A stretch of 51,766 bases of DNA from an uncultured Pelagibacteraceae bacterium (GCA_902515355.1 CABXUA010000005.1:1-51766), one strand, 5' to 3'. Positions 36,825 to 45,408 are shown, counted from the stretch's first letter. Notes: generated by a model not told the origin, from the sequence alone. Numbers and translations are program-made.

Positions 36825-37697
36825 ATGAAGAAAAAGTTATTAAAAGGGTCGATATTTACTGTTGGTGCCTCTCTTTGGTGGGGTGTGATAGGAGTTATTT
36901 ATTTTAAATTTGTTTCTTTTGCTTCAGCCTTGGAATTAACAATACATAGAACTATTTGGACAGCATTATTATTAATAATAACTACATCATATTACTCTAA
37001 GTGGTATGAATTTAAGAAAATATTAAAAAGAAAAAGTAATATTTTAATTTTTTTAATAACTGGTCTTCTTGTTTCAATAAATTGGTTTACATGGCTTTAT
37101 GCCGTAAAAACAAACAATCTTTTAGACTCAGCACTAGGTTATTATATTTTTCCTATTTTAAGTGTTTTTCTAGGAATTATTTTTTTAAAAGAAAAGTACA
37201 ATATAAACAAAATTTTATCTGTTTGTTTGGTTATAATTGCATTGATCTATCTTCTTTTAAAATTAGGTCAGGTTCCTTGGATTGGAATAACTGTTGCAAT
37301 AACATGGAGTTTGTATTGTCTAATAAGAAAAAAAATTAAAGTTTCTCCAGACACAGGACTACTTATAGAAACATTATTATTAACACCAATAGCTATTAGT
37401 TTATTTTTATATTTAGTAAGTAATAATAATAATATCTTTTCTTACGACGAACCTATTCTTTCTTTTTATTTATTTTGGGCCGGATTAATGACTTTAATAC
37501 CTCTTTTTTGGTATACTAAAGGTTTCAACCTTATAGGCATTGGGTCGGCAAGTATGATATTTTTTTTAACACCTACTTCTCAATTTTTTTTAGGATTATA
37601 TTATTTTAATGAGCCATTAATTTTAGATGAATTAATTTCTTTTATATTTATTTGGATAGCTGTAATTATTTATCTAAATGAATTACGCAAAGAATAA
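36825..37697 (+). CDS. rarD: RarD/EamA-family transporter
   Basis: Ten-helix DMT-superfamily permease, 290 aa, likely an exporter of small metabolites. The RarD pattern is clear: LLKGSIFTVGASLWWGVIGVIYFKFV, ALELTIHRTIWTALLL, SINWFTWLYAVKTNNLLDSALGYYIFPILSVFLGIIFLKE, and PLFWYTKGFNLIGIGSASMIFFLTPTSQF. Substrate unknown. The 3' end overlaps convergent thiV by 28 bp. Confidence 0.85.
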   Translation: MKKKLLKGSIFTVGASLWWGVIGVIYFKFVSFASALELTIHRTIWTALLLIITTSYYSKWYEFKKILKRKSNILIFLITGLLVSINWFTWLYAVKTNNLLDSALGYYIFPILSVFLGIIFLKEKYNINKILSVCLVIIALIYLLLKLGQVPWIGITVAITWSLYCLIRKKIKVSPDTGLLIETLLLTPIAISLFLYLVSNNNNIFSYDEPILSFYLFWAGLMTLIPLFWYTKGFNLIGIGSASMIFFLTPTSQFFLGLYYFNEPLILDELISFIFIWIAVIIYLNELRKE

Positions 37698-39121
37698 AAG
37701 AATATAAATAAAGATGGTAAAATTAATGAAATGGCAAATGAGATAAAAAGTAAGTTTGATTTGATAAATATTGAAAAATTGTCAATTGGAATTAAGTTAC
37801 CAACTAAAATACTATTTTGAAAATTTGGACTAGGAAAGAAAAGCAGCCCAAATATAAGTCCACAAATTATACAAAAAGCTGCAAGATTTGAATTAATCTG
37901 CTTATTAAAGAAACCATAAAAAATCGTGACTACGGCTGCACAACATAATAAATCCGCTAACAAGAATAAATATAAAATACTATATCCCTTTGATGCTAAA
38001 ATGAAAACCAATATACTCAATAATAAAATTATTAAATTTGTTTTATTTTTTATCCCTTTGCCATCTAATTTTTTATTAATTTGATCTCCATTAATTATGA
38101 TTAAACTAGAAATAGCATTAATTAATGTGTCAATAGTACTAAGTGTTAAAGACATTGCCAAAATTAAAATACCTATAACAACAACTGAATTTTTTTTATT
38201 AAGTATGAGATCAAAAAAAGCCAGATCTGGTATTACTTTTGAATTAATGGAATAGGATATAAGACCTGAATATCCCATCCAAAAGACAATAAAAAAAATA
38301 ATTATTGATGAATAAATTAAACTTGATTTTAAAATAAAATTATTTTTTGCAGAAAAAACTCTTTGCCAATTTCCTTGGTGAAATAAATTTGTTGCTGAGA
38401 CAGCAATAAAAAAAGTCAATCCAGCTGTATAATTTGGCACATACTTTTTATCAATTAAGTTGGGTGAATTTTGTTTAATCAATTCATAGCTTGGTAAATC
38501 TAAATTTCTTAAAATTAAAAAAATTGACACTACGATAATTAACATAATAAAACTAAATTGATACTTATCTGTAATAATTGAAAGTTTAAAACCACCCTTT
38601 AATATATAAAGTAAGCAAATAATTAACGTAACCCCTGAAGTAATCCATAAAGGCACCTTAGATATAAAGTTAAGCAAAAATGCAATTGCTGTTACCTCTG
38701 CTATTAAAAATATCGTTAGATAAAATAATATTAAAAACAAACTTATTTTAAGTATTCCATTCCCAAATCTTTTTTTAATAAAATCAGTCAATGTTAAACC
38801 TCTCGGAAATTCCTTTCTGATTTTTGGTCCAAAATTGTACAGTAATAACATTGGTGTTGCAGTTCCGAGAGCGTAACCAATTACAGCTCCAATTCCGCCC
38901 CAAGTTGCAGCTGATGCTGGTCCAAATAAAATCCATGCGCCTAAAGATGATGCAACTAAACTAGCTGTTAGAGAAAATGTGTTTTCGTTTCTTTCACCAA
39001 CAATATAATTTTCGTTATTAGAGGTTTTTTTATTGTTTAGATAACCCAACGCAATAAAAAATAACCCTACTATAATTGTTGTTGTTATTGATGTCTGCGC
39101 TGATATATATGTTTTTTCCAT
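37670..39121 (-). CDS. thiV: Sodium:solute symporter, probable thiamin-precursor (HMP) transporter ThiV
   Basis: SSS-family permease of 483 aa with about 13 membrane helices: NENTFSLTASLVASSLGAWILFGPASAATWGGIGAVIGYALG, FPRGLTLTDFIKKRFGN, FFIAVSATNLFHQGNWQRVFSAKN. Its start codon directly follows a TPP riboswitch. Established knowledge: SAR11 needs the pyrimidine HMP and carries a TPP-riboswitch-controlled SSS transporter named ThiV as the candidate importer. Assignment rests on family plus riboswitch, not on substrate residues. Its 3' end overlaps rarD. The short umuC-thiV gap means it is transcribed from umuDC or from a promoter inside umuC. Confidence 0.8.
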   Translation of the reverse strand: MEKTYISAQTSITTTIIVGLFFIALGYLNNKKTSNNENYIVGERNENTFSLTASLVASSLGAWILFGPASAATWGGIGAVIGYALGTATPMLLLYNFGPKIRKEFPRGLTLTDFIKKRFGNGILKISLFLILFYLTIFLIAEVTAIAFLLNFISKVPLWITSGVTLIICLLYILKGGFKLSIITDKYQFSFIMLIIVVSIFLILRNLDLPSYELIKQNSPNLIDKKYVPNYTAGLTFFIAVSATNLFHQGNWQRVFSAKNNFILKSSLIYSSIIIFFIVFWMGYSGLISYSINSKVIPDLAFFDLILNKKNSVVVIGILILAMSLTLSTIDTLINAISSLIIINGDQINKKLDGKGIKNKTNLIILLLSILVFILASKGYSILYLFLLADLLCCAAVVTIFYGFFNKQINSNLAAFCIICGLIFGLLFFPSPNFQNSILVGNLIPIDNFSIFIKSNLLFISFAISLILPSLFIFFYSLRNSFR

Positions 39122-39184
39122 ATTTCCCTTACTGAATTATCGGTCAGGTTCATCGGGTATATTCTCAGTCTTTTGGACACCCCT
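39122..39184 (-). promoter_or_regulatory. TPP riboswitch (THI element), compact form
   Basis: The minus strand carries the conserved thiamin-pyrophosphate aptamer blocks in order: GGGGTGTCC (39183-39175), GACTGAGAA, TATACCC, GATGAACCTGA, then TCAGTAAGGGAAA just before the ATG. GGG/CCC can form P2, a short GTC/GAC hairpin P3, and CTGA/TCAG P4. The aptamer is about 60 nt and fills almost the whole 69-bp gap between umuC and thiV. No terminator hairpin fits, so control of translation initiation is likely. Confidence 0.9.
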
Positions 39185-39190
39185 TTTTTT

Positions 39191-40471
39191 TTATATACTA
39201 ATTTTTGGTAGTAAGTCAAACGAAGCTGTGTCTATTTTTGATGAATGTTCTTTTCTCATCTTCCAACTTTTATTCATTCCTGCTTGCGCTATACTAATTG
39301 CATTTCTACCATACTTAGCATTTGTGAAATCTATGACTCTCATTAATGTTTTTGATTTTTTTTCCATTAGTGGCGTTAACAAATTTAACTCTCTTGAATT
39401 AGTATCCTCTAATCTAGATAATATTATGCCAGCCTTTTGGTAAAAATATCCATATTTATATATTTTTGTTAGACCTTTTATTGCTGTTTTTACTAGTTCA
39501 ATACTATTATTAGTTGCTATTGGTAAATCAATTGAAATTGAATTTGAATAATATTTTCTGTTCTTGTCAAATGGACTTGTCCTAATGAAAATTGTAATTG
39601 ATTTTGTTAACTGATTATCTAATCTTATTTTTTCTGCTGCATTTAAACAATGTGTTGTTACCGACTCTTTTAACTTCTCTAAATTTTCTATTTTTTTTCC
39701 AAACGACCTGGAAACACAACAGCTTTTTCTCTTTGTTTCTTGTGTTTCCAAATTTATACAAGGAATTCCTCTTAATTCCATAACCGTTTTGGCTCCCAAA
39801 ACATTTGTGCTTTTTTTTACCCAAGTATTTGAAATATTTTTTAGTTTAAGAGCAGTATCAATTCCATTTTTTTTATAAAGTTTTGAAAGTTGTTTTCCCA
39901 CACCCCAAACATCTGAAATATCAAAATTTTTTAATTGTTCGTTAATATTTTCTTTCAAAAAAATAACTCCGGACTTGTTTTTTTTAGCAATATGATTTGC
40001 TACTTTGCTTAGTGTTTTTGTACTTGATATTCCAATACTTGTAGGAATACCAGTCCATTTAAGTATTCTCTCTCTTATTTCTCTTCCATAATTTATTATT
40101 TCTTTTTCTTCAACTTGCGTTATATCTATGAATGCTTCATCTATTGAATAGATTTCAATTTTATTAGAAAAAGACTTCAAAGTTTTCATTACTCTTCTAG
40201 ATATATCTCCATATAATGCATAGTTTGACGAAAAAATTTTAACATTATGTTTTTTTACCAATTCTTTTACTTTGAAGTATGGTTCGCCCATTTTAATCCC
40301 AATTTTTTTTGCTTCAGTTGATCTTGAAATAACACACCCATCATTATTAGAAAGAACTACAACAGGTTTATCTATTATTTTAGGGTTAAAAAGTCTCTCA
40401 CATGAAACATAAAATGAATTACAATCTATTAATCCAATCTTGCTTTTTCTATTGATGTTTATGGATGACAT
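39191..40471 (-). CDS. umuC: Error-prone DNA polymerase V subunit UmuC
   Basis: Y-family polymerase for translesion synthesis. IGLIDCNSFYVSCERLFNPKI, VVLSNNDGCVISRSTEAKKIGIKMGEPYF, the catalytic YSIDEAFIDIT and the helix-hairpin-helix VWGVGKQLSKLYKKNGI are present, as is the little-finger segment CCVSRSFGKKI. 426 aa, full length. The final region lacks an obvious beta-clamp pentapeptide in the usual place, which was not checked further. Overlaps umuD by 23 bp in an SOS-type operon. Confidence 0.94.
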   Translation of the reverse strand: MSSININRKSKIGLIDCNSFYVSCERLFNPKIIDKPVVVLSNNDGCVISRSTEAKKIGIKMGEPYFKVKELVKKHNVKIFSSNYALYGDISRRVMKTLKSFSNKIEIYSIDEAFIDITQVEEKEIINYGREIRERILKWTGIPTSIGISSTKTLSKVANHIAKKNKSGVIFLKENINEQLKNFDISDVWGVGKQLSKLYKKNGIDTALKLKNISNTWVKKSTNVLGAKTVMELRGIPCINLETQETKRKSCCVSRSFGKKIENLEKLKESVTTHCLNAAEKIRLDNQLTKSITIFIRTSPFDKNRKYYSNSISIDLPIATNNSIELVKTAIKGLTKIYKYGYFYQKAGIILSRLEDTNSRELNLLTPLMEKKSKTLMRVIDFTNAKYGRNAISIAQAGMNKSWKMRKEHSSKIDTASFDLLPKISI

Positions 40472-40844
40472 AGGTTACTACCCCCCAAATTATTATTTCT
40501 GGATTTTCTGTAAGGTTGATTTTATCAGATGCTCTTTTTGATCCTGATGTAATGTAGCTAACTCCTTTTTCTCTTATTAAAGTTTTTACAACCAACTCTT
40601 CATTTATATTTGCTATCACTGTTGAAAAATTTCTTGGATCTTTACTTTTGTCTACTATTAATAAATCGCCATCATAAATACCGACATTAATCATGGATTT
40701 GCCTTGTACTCTTATTATAAACGTTGCTGGTGCATTTGTTATCAAATGTGAATTTAGGTCTATATCGTCTTCGATATAGTCTGTAGCAGGAGAAGGAAAT
40801 CCGGCCCCTACTTTGTGTAAATAAAATGGTATTGTCAGCTTCAT
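40449..40844 (-). CDS. umuD: Polymerase V subunit UmuD (LexA-like self-cleaving protein)
   Basis: RecA-stimulated self-cleavage converts it to UmuD', which binds UmuC. AGFPSPATDYIEDDIDLN contains the Ala-Gly cleavage site, Ser of the dyad is in VQGKSMINVGIYDGDLLIVD and Lys in EELVVKTLI. The ATG at 40844 gives 131 aa. A TTG at 40892 would add 16 residues, but those bases are the promoter and SOS box, so the shorter form is chosen. Confidence 0.92.
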   Translation of the reverse strand: MKLTIPFYLHKVGAGFPSPATDYIEDDIDLNSHLITNAPATFIIRVQGKSMINVGIYDGDLLIVDKSKDPRNFSTVIANINEELVVKTLIREKGVSYITSGSKRASDKINLTENPEIIIWGVVTYVIHKHQ

Positions 40845-40847
40845 AAT

Positions 40848-40892
40848 GTTCTTGTTTTGTTCTTTATAGTCTAAATATGTGTTATTAGTCAA
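40848..40892 (-). promoter_or_regulatory. umuDC promoter with alphaproteobacterial SOS (LexA) box
   Basis: Minus strand TTGACT (40892-40887), 18-bp spacer, TATAAA (40868-40863), then at once GAAC-N7-GAAC (40862-40848), which on the plus strand is a perfect GTTC-N7-GTTC, the LexA-binding consensus known from alphaproteobacteria. The box covers the expected transcription start and ends 3 bp before the umuD ATG, so bound LexA would block initiation. Confidence 0.85.
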
Positions 40893-40951
40893 GTCATTAA
40901 TTGGGTCAATATGCGTTTGGATTTAACGGAAAAAAAAAAGTAAAAGAAAAA

Positions 40952-41719
40952 ATGAAAAAAATTTTAGCAATAATAAGTTTTTTAATCATATCAACAGTAG
41001 CAAATGCAGAGTCAAAACTGCAAACAATCAAAAAAAATGGAGAACTAAGAGTTGGCACTACTGGTGATTGGGATCCAATGTCAATGAAAGATCCAGCAAC
41101 AAATAAATATAAAGGATTTGATATTGATGTAATGAAAGAGTTAGCAAAAGATATGGGCGTAAAAGTAAAATTTGTACCGGCTGAATGGAAAACAATAGTT
41201 GCAGGAATTACAGCTGATAGGTACGATATTTCAACGAGTGTAACTAAAACACCCAAAAGAGCAGAAGTAGCCGGTTTTACATCGACTTATTATAAATATG
41301 GTACAGTTCCATTAGTACTAAAGAAAAATTTAAAAAAATTTCCAACTTGGAAGTCTTTAAATAATAAAAAAGTTACAATTGCAACAACTCTTGGTACGTC
41401 CCAAGAGGAAAAAGCAAAAGAATTTTTTCCAAAATCAAAATTAAAATCTGTAGAAGCTCCTGCGCGAGACTTTCAAGAAGTTTTGGCTGGAAGAGCTGAT
41501 GGAAATATAACAAGTTCAACAGAAGCTAATAAATTAGTAATAAAATATCCTCAATTAGCAATAGTACCTGATGGAGAAAAAAATCCTGCTTTTTTAGCAA
41601 TGATGGTTCCTAAAAATGATAAAACTTGGAATAACTATGTAAGTAAATGGATTAAAGATAAGAAAGCATCAGGTTTTTTCAAGTCTTTATTAGCTAAATA
41701 CGATCTTAAAAGCTTATAA
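40952..41719 (+). CDS. Amino-acid-type ABC transporter substrate-binding protein
   Basis: Periplasmic solute-binding protein of the SBP_bac_3 family. The ATG at 40952 begins a clean signal peptide ([19 protein letters not shown]); the longer frame from 40901 is not favoured because it puts 17 charged residues before it. Family motifs: [69 protein letters not shown] and [12 protein letters not shown]. 255 aa. Ligand may be a polar or cyclic amino acid; not determined. Followed by a permease gene; no ATPase gene is adjacent. Confidence 0.87.
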   Translation: MKKILAIISFLIISTVANAESKLQTIKKNGELRVGTTGDWDPMSMKDPATNKYKGFDIDVMKELAKDMGVKVKFVPAEWKTIVAGITADRYDISTSVTKTPKRAEVAGFTSTYYKYGTVPLVLKKNLKKFPTWKSLNNKKVTIATTLGTSQEEKAKEFFPKSKLKSVEAPARDFQEVLAGRADGNITSSTEANKLVIKYPQLAIVPDGEKNPAFLAMMVPKNDKTWNNYVSKWIKDKKASGFFKSLLAKYDLKSL

Positions 41720-41760
41720 TTTAAGTTTAATTCACTTTAGTAAAGAAATATAATTATTTA

Positions 41761-42495
41761 GTGAAGTTTATAAAATATCTTTTTATATTTATAGTTGTAC
41801 AAGGATGTAGCTCAAACTACGAATGGGGTTGGTATATTCTTAGTCCAAATAACGTAGAAGGATTAACTAATCTAAAATTTTTGATAAGTGGAATAACTAC
41901 TACGATTTATATATCTGTAGTTTCAATAATACTTGCAATGATTATAGGTTTAATTGTAGCTCTGCCTTCACTTTCTAATAATAAGTTTTTAACTTACTTT
42001 AATATTGCCTATGTAGAAATTGTTAGAGCAATTCCATTATTAGTTTTAATACTTTGGATTTATTATGGCTTACCAATAATGTTAGGAGTAAGCTTCTCTC
42101 CTTTTGTGTCAGGAATAATTGCTCTAACAATTAGTGAAAGTGCCTTTCAGGCAGAAATTTTTAGAGCCGGTATTAACTCAATTAACAAAGGCCAACATGA
42201 AGTGGCTGGTTCCCTAGGAATGAATTTTTTCAAAAAAATGAGACTTGTAATACTTCCTCAAGCGATAAAAGTTGTCTTACCTGCTTTAGGTAATCAATTT
42301 GTTTACGTATTAAAAATGTCTTCACTAGTATCAATTATTGGTATAGCTGATTTAACTAGGAAGGCAAATGAGTTAGTTACAACCACTTATAGACCATTAG
42401 AAATTTATACTTTTTTAATTTTGGAATATCTAATACTTATTTTACTTGTTTCTTACTTTGTAAGAAAATTAGAAAATAAATTAAAATACAAATAA
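41761..42495 (+). CDS. Amino-acid-type ABC transporter permease, N-terminal lipobox
   Basis: Inner-membrane permease of the HisMQ family, 244 aa, GTG start. Five or more helices and the EAA loop (SESAFQAEIFRAGINSINKGQHEVAGSLGMN, PQAIKVVLPALGNQF) are present. The first 20 residues end in IVVQGCSSNYEWGW, a lipobox-like sequence, before the first conserved helix. It belongs with the binding protein 41 bp upstream. The 3' end overlaps convergent MATE gene by 15 bp. Confidence 0.87.
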   Translation: MKFIKYLFIFIVVQGCSSNYEWGWYILSPNNVEGLTNLKFLISGITTTIYISVVSIILAMIIGLIVALPSLSNNKFLTYFNIAYVEIVRAIPLLVLILWIYYGLPIMLGVSFSPFVSGIIALTISESAFQAEIFRAGINSINKGQHEVAGSLGMNFFKKMRLVILPQAIKVVLPALGNQFVYVLKMSSLVSIIGIADLTRKANELVTTTYRPLEIYTFLILEYLILILLVSYFVRKLENKLKYK

Positions 42496-43842
42496 TTTTT
42501 TAAAAGAAATTTTGAAAACATTCTTCAAAAGGAAGGGCACAAAGGTCAAAACGGCTAATCCCATCATCCAATTTGTAATCATTATTGTATAAAAAATATC
42601 CTGATATTCTCCATTTTTTATATTTATTACGTACCAAAGAGACATAAATGGAATTAACGTAAGTCTAAGAATAGTCATGTATAAACTATAAGTTGGTCTT
42701 TTGAGAGCTTGAAATAAAGCAGAAGTTATAAAAAAAACAGGGTAAACAGGGCCTATCAATGCTGCAACTTGTAAATAAAGCGCCCCGCTTTGAATTACAA
42801 AAGGATCGTTAGTAAAAAAGGAAATTATCAATTCTGATGTAAAATAAATAAAAATACCAGCTAAAATCATGAAACCTGAACCAAATATCAAAGCCTTTCC
42901 ATAAACCTCTTTAACTCTAAAATACATTTTTGCACCAAAATTTTGACCTGCTATTGATAATACAGCAGTATTCAATCCTATTACCGGTAATAGTAAAACT
43001 TGTTCTATTCTCACAGCAGTACCATAACCAGCTGTTGCAAGTTCACCAAATTGACCTACAAAATAAAAAATATTAAACACACCAAACATAATCATTAACA
43101 TCGTAAACATAATTGGAACAGATTGTTTGAAAAGAGTGCTTAAATATATTAATTTTGGTTTGTAACATTCAAAATATAAATATTTTTTTAATTTGCAGCA
43201 ATAAACCTTATTGGCTAAATAAATTAATCCGATAAATTGTGAAAAAAGTGTAGCTATAGCTAAGCCGGAAATACCAAAAGCTGGAATAAATCCATATCCA
43301 AAAATAAAAAGTGGATTAAGAAAAATATTTAAAAAAAAAGTGAAAATTAAAACATTTCTATAACTCTTTGTGTCTCCTTGTGCATTAAGAGTCCCATTTA
43401 AAGATAATTGTATTAAAACTATTATTGCTCCATAAAAAATTATATCTAAATACTCTCGTGTTAAGACAATGCTTTCTTTGCTTGAGCCCATAACTCTTAA
43501 AAGTTCGTCCGAAAAATTTAGACCAAACAATGTAACAAAAATTGAAATGCCTATTGCAAAGACTATAGATTGAGCAACATACATTGAAGCTTTTTTATCT
43601 TCTTTAGCACCAATTGAGTTGCTTATAAGAGCGGTTGTGCCTGCTCCTATACCAACTGCCACAGCTATAGCAATAAAATATATTGGCCAAGACTTTGCTA
43701 TTGCTGCTAATGCTTCAGGAGATATTTTGCCAGCAAAGTATGTATCTACAAGATTATAAAATGTTTGAAATAAAGAACCAGTACTTGCTGGAATAGTTAC
43801 TTTTCTAAGTAATTGCCAGATAGAACCCTTAGTTAAATCCAT
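42481..43842 (-). CDS. MATE family efflux transporter
   Basis: Twelve-helix Na+/H+-coupled exporter of 453 aa. LLRKVTIPASTGSLFQTFYNLVDTYFAGKISPEALAAI is the MATE start, AVGIGAGTTALISNSIGAKEDKKA follows, and the second half repeats the pattern (QVLLLPVIGLNTAVLSIAGQNFGAKM). Substrate unknown; drugs or metabolites. It begins 5 bp after trhO ends on the same strand and may be the last gene of the gatCAB run. Confidence 0.9.
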   Translation of the reverse strand: MDLTKGSIWQLLRKVTIPASTGSLFQTFYNLVDTYFAGKISPEALAAIAKSWPIYFIAIAVAVGIGAGTTALISNSIGAKEDKKASMYVAQSIVFAIGISIFVTLFGLNFSDELLRVMGSSKESIVLTREYLDIIFYGAIIVLIQLSLNGTLNAQGDTKSYRNVLIFTFFLNIFLNPLFIFGYGFIPAFGISGLAIATLFSQFIGLIYLANKVYCCKLKKYLYFECYKPKLIYLSTLFKQSVPIMFTMLMIMFGVFNIFYFVGQFGELATAGYGTAVRIEQVLLLPVIGLNTAVLSIAGQNFGAKMYFRVKEVYGKALIFGSGFMILAGIFIYFTSELIISFFTNDPFVIQSGALYLQVAALIGPVYPVFFITSALFQALKRPTYSLYMTILRLTLIPFMSLWYVINIKNGEYQDIFYTIMITNWMMGLAVLTFVPFLLKNVFKISFKKLFVF

Positions 43843-43847
43843 ATATA

Positions 43848-44750
43848 TTAAAATTCCTTTTGGAACTTATGCTTTTTTCCAACTTGTTTAGCAAGATTAA
43901 TCTGCTTTTGTCTCATTCTAAATCTTGTTTTTTGAGTGTTGGTGAGTGTGTCATAACATCTTGGACATGAAACTCCTTCTTCATATTTCTTAGATTTTTT
44001 GTCTACTGAAGATCCTGGTGTTCTGCACCCACTGCAAACAAAATATGATCCCGTAATTAAGCCATGTTTAACAGAAACTCTATTATCAAAAACAAAACAT
44101 TCGCCATTCCACAAGCTATTTTTTTTTTTTATTTTATTTAAATAATTTAAAATTCCCCCTTTTAATTGAAAGACATTTTTAAATCCCTTTTGATTTAAAT
44201 AAACTGAGGCTTTTTCACATCTAATACCTCCAGTGCAAAACATTGCAATAGGTTTTTGTTTGTTTAATTTATTTAGATATTTAGGAAATTCTCTGAAGTG
44301 GTTAACATTAGGGTTAACAGCTTTTTTAAAACTACCAACTTCATATTCAAATGGTTTTCTAACATCTAAAATTAGCGTATTTTTATTTGTTATAAGTTGG
44401 TTCCATTTGTTGGGTGGAATATGATTTTTTTTCTTAATTTTAGGTGAAATATTTAAACCCATTGGAACTACTTCTTTTTTAATTTTGATTTTAGGTCTAT
44501 GAAATGGCTGGAATTTACTTTTAGATAAGTTTTCACTATCAAAATTCATAACTCCAAATAAATTTTTAATTTTTTTATTTATTAAAGAAATTTTTTTAGA
44601 TTTGCCTGAAATAGTTCCATTAAGTCCTTCTTTTGAAATAATTAGAGTTCCTCGAATATTATTGTCTATAAATAATTTTTGAAGAATTAACTTATTTTTT
44701 TTTAAATATTTTAATTTTTTAAATTTATAGAATCCTAAAACAATAAACAT
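43848..44750 (-). CDS. trhO: tRNA uridine 5-hydroxylase TrhO (rhodanese domain)
   Basis: Oxygen-dependent hydroxylation of U34 in tRNAs, known from E. coli YceA/TrhO. N-terminal UPF0176 domain (RGTLIISKEGLNGTISG), rhodanese domain with ILDVRKPFEYEVGSF and active Cys in FCTGGIRCEKAS, then WNGECFVFDNRVSVKHGL and a Cys-rich segment CSGCRTPG...CPRC. The ATG at 44750 forms TAATG with the methyltransferase stop; a TTG at 44765 is the alternative. An A12 tract after the rhodanese domain (plus T12 at 44119-44130) stays in frame. 300 aa. Confidence 0.9.
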   Translation of the reverse strand: MFIVLGFYKFKKLKYLKKNKLILQKLFIDNNIRGTLIISKEGLNGTISGKSKKISLINKKIKNLFGVMNFDSENLSKSKFQPFHRPKIKIKKEVVPMGLNISPKIKKKNHIPPNKWNQLITNKNTLILDVRKPFEYEVGSFKKAVNPNVNHFREFPKYLNKLNKQKPIAMFCTGGIRCEKASVYLNQKGFKNVFQLKGGILNYLNKIKKKNSLWNGECFVFDNRVSVKHGLITGSYFVCSGCRTPGSSVDKKSKKYEEGVSCPRCYDTLTNTQKTRFRMRQKQINLAKQVGKKHKFQKEF

Positions 44751-45406
44751 TATAATTTTCTGCAAACAGTAAAGCCGTCTCCAATAGGGATAGTTATTTT
44801 TTCTGTTCTTGTATCATTTTTAACATAAATATTAAAATCTCTCATAATTTCAGTAAGTTTTTCTTTATTGCTTTCTTCAGCCACTTCTCCATGCCATAAA
44901 ACATTATCTATTATAATCAAACCAGCTTTTTTTACCATCAATACAGCATTATCATAGTAATTTTTATAATTTTCCTTATCTGCATCTATAAAAATAATAT
45001 CAAAATCTAAATTATCATTTTTTAATTCTTTTAACGTCTCTAAAGCTGGCTTGATGATTGTCTTGATTTTTTTATTTTGATTAGCCTTTTTAAAAAAATT
45101 TTTAGCTTTTATATTTGTTTCATTATTTTTATCTAAGGCTATAAGCAAACCATCTTCTGGTAAGCCTAAAGACATCGATAATGTACTTAGACCTGTAAAG
45201 GTTCCTATTTCTAATATTTTCTTGGCTTTAACAACTTTAGTAATAAATTCTAAAAAATGACACTGCGAGATTGCTATCTGCATTTTTTTAACTTCACCCA
45301 AGCTCTCGTTGTAGGAAATAATCTCTGCTTGAACAGGATGTAGAGATTTGCTTAATTCTTGAATATAATTTTGTATTTTATAACTTATTTCAAGATCTTT
45401 GCCCAT
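44750..45406 (-). CDS. SAM-dependent O-methyltransferase (COMT/family 3)
   Basis: Class I methyltransferase of 218 aa resembling caffeoyl-CoA-type enzymes. SAM motif ILEIGTFTGLSTLSMSLGLP, acidic residue in LLIALDKN, metal site FDIIFIDADKENYKNYYD and IIIDNVLWHGEVAEE are all visible. Bacterial members methylate catechols or hydroxy-uridine in tRNA; its place directly before trhO strongly suggests a TrmR-like role making 5-methoxyuridine from TrhO product, an inference from context. Confidence 0.85.
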   Translation of the reverse strand: MGKDLEISYKIQNYIQELSKSLHPVQAEIISYNESLGEVKKMQIAISQCHFLEFITKVVKAKKILEIGTFTGLSTLSMSLGLPEDGLLIALDKNNETNIKAKNFFKKANQNKKIKTIIKPALETLKELKNDNLDFDIIFIDADKENYKNYYDNAVLMVKKAGLIIIDNVLWHGEVAEESNKEKLTEIMRDFNIYVKNDTRTEKITIPIGDGFTVCRKL

Positions 45407-45408
45407 TC

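Noticed and set aside
39598-39824. Short frames on both strands inside umuC
   Set aside because: They lie within a fully conserved polymerase gene and show no recognisable protein features.
40845-40892. N-terminal extension of umuD from a TTG start
   Set aside because: The stretch contains a consensus-like -35/-10 and a perfect SOS box; the ATG at 40844 matches UmuD homology.
40901-40951. N-terminal extension of the ABC binding protein
   Set aside because: It would place charged residues in front of a clean signal peptide; the ATG at 40952 is better.
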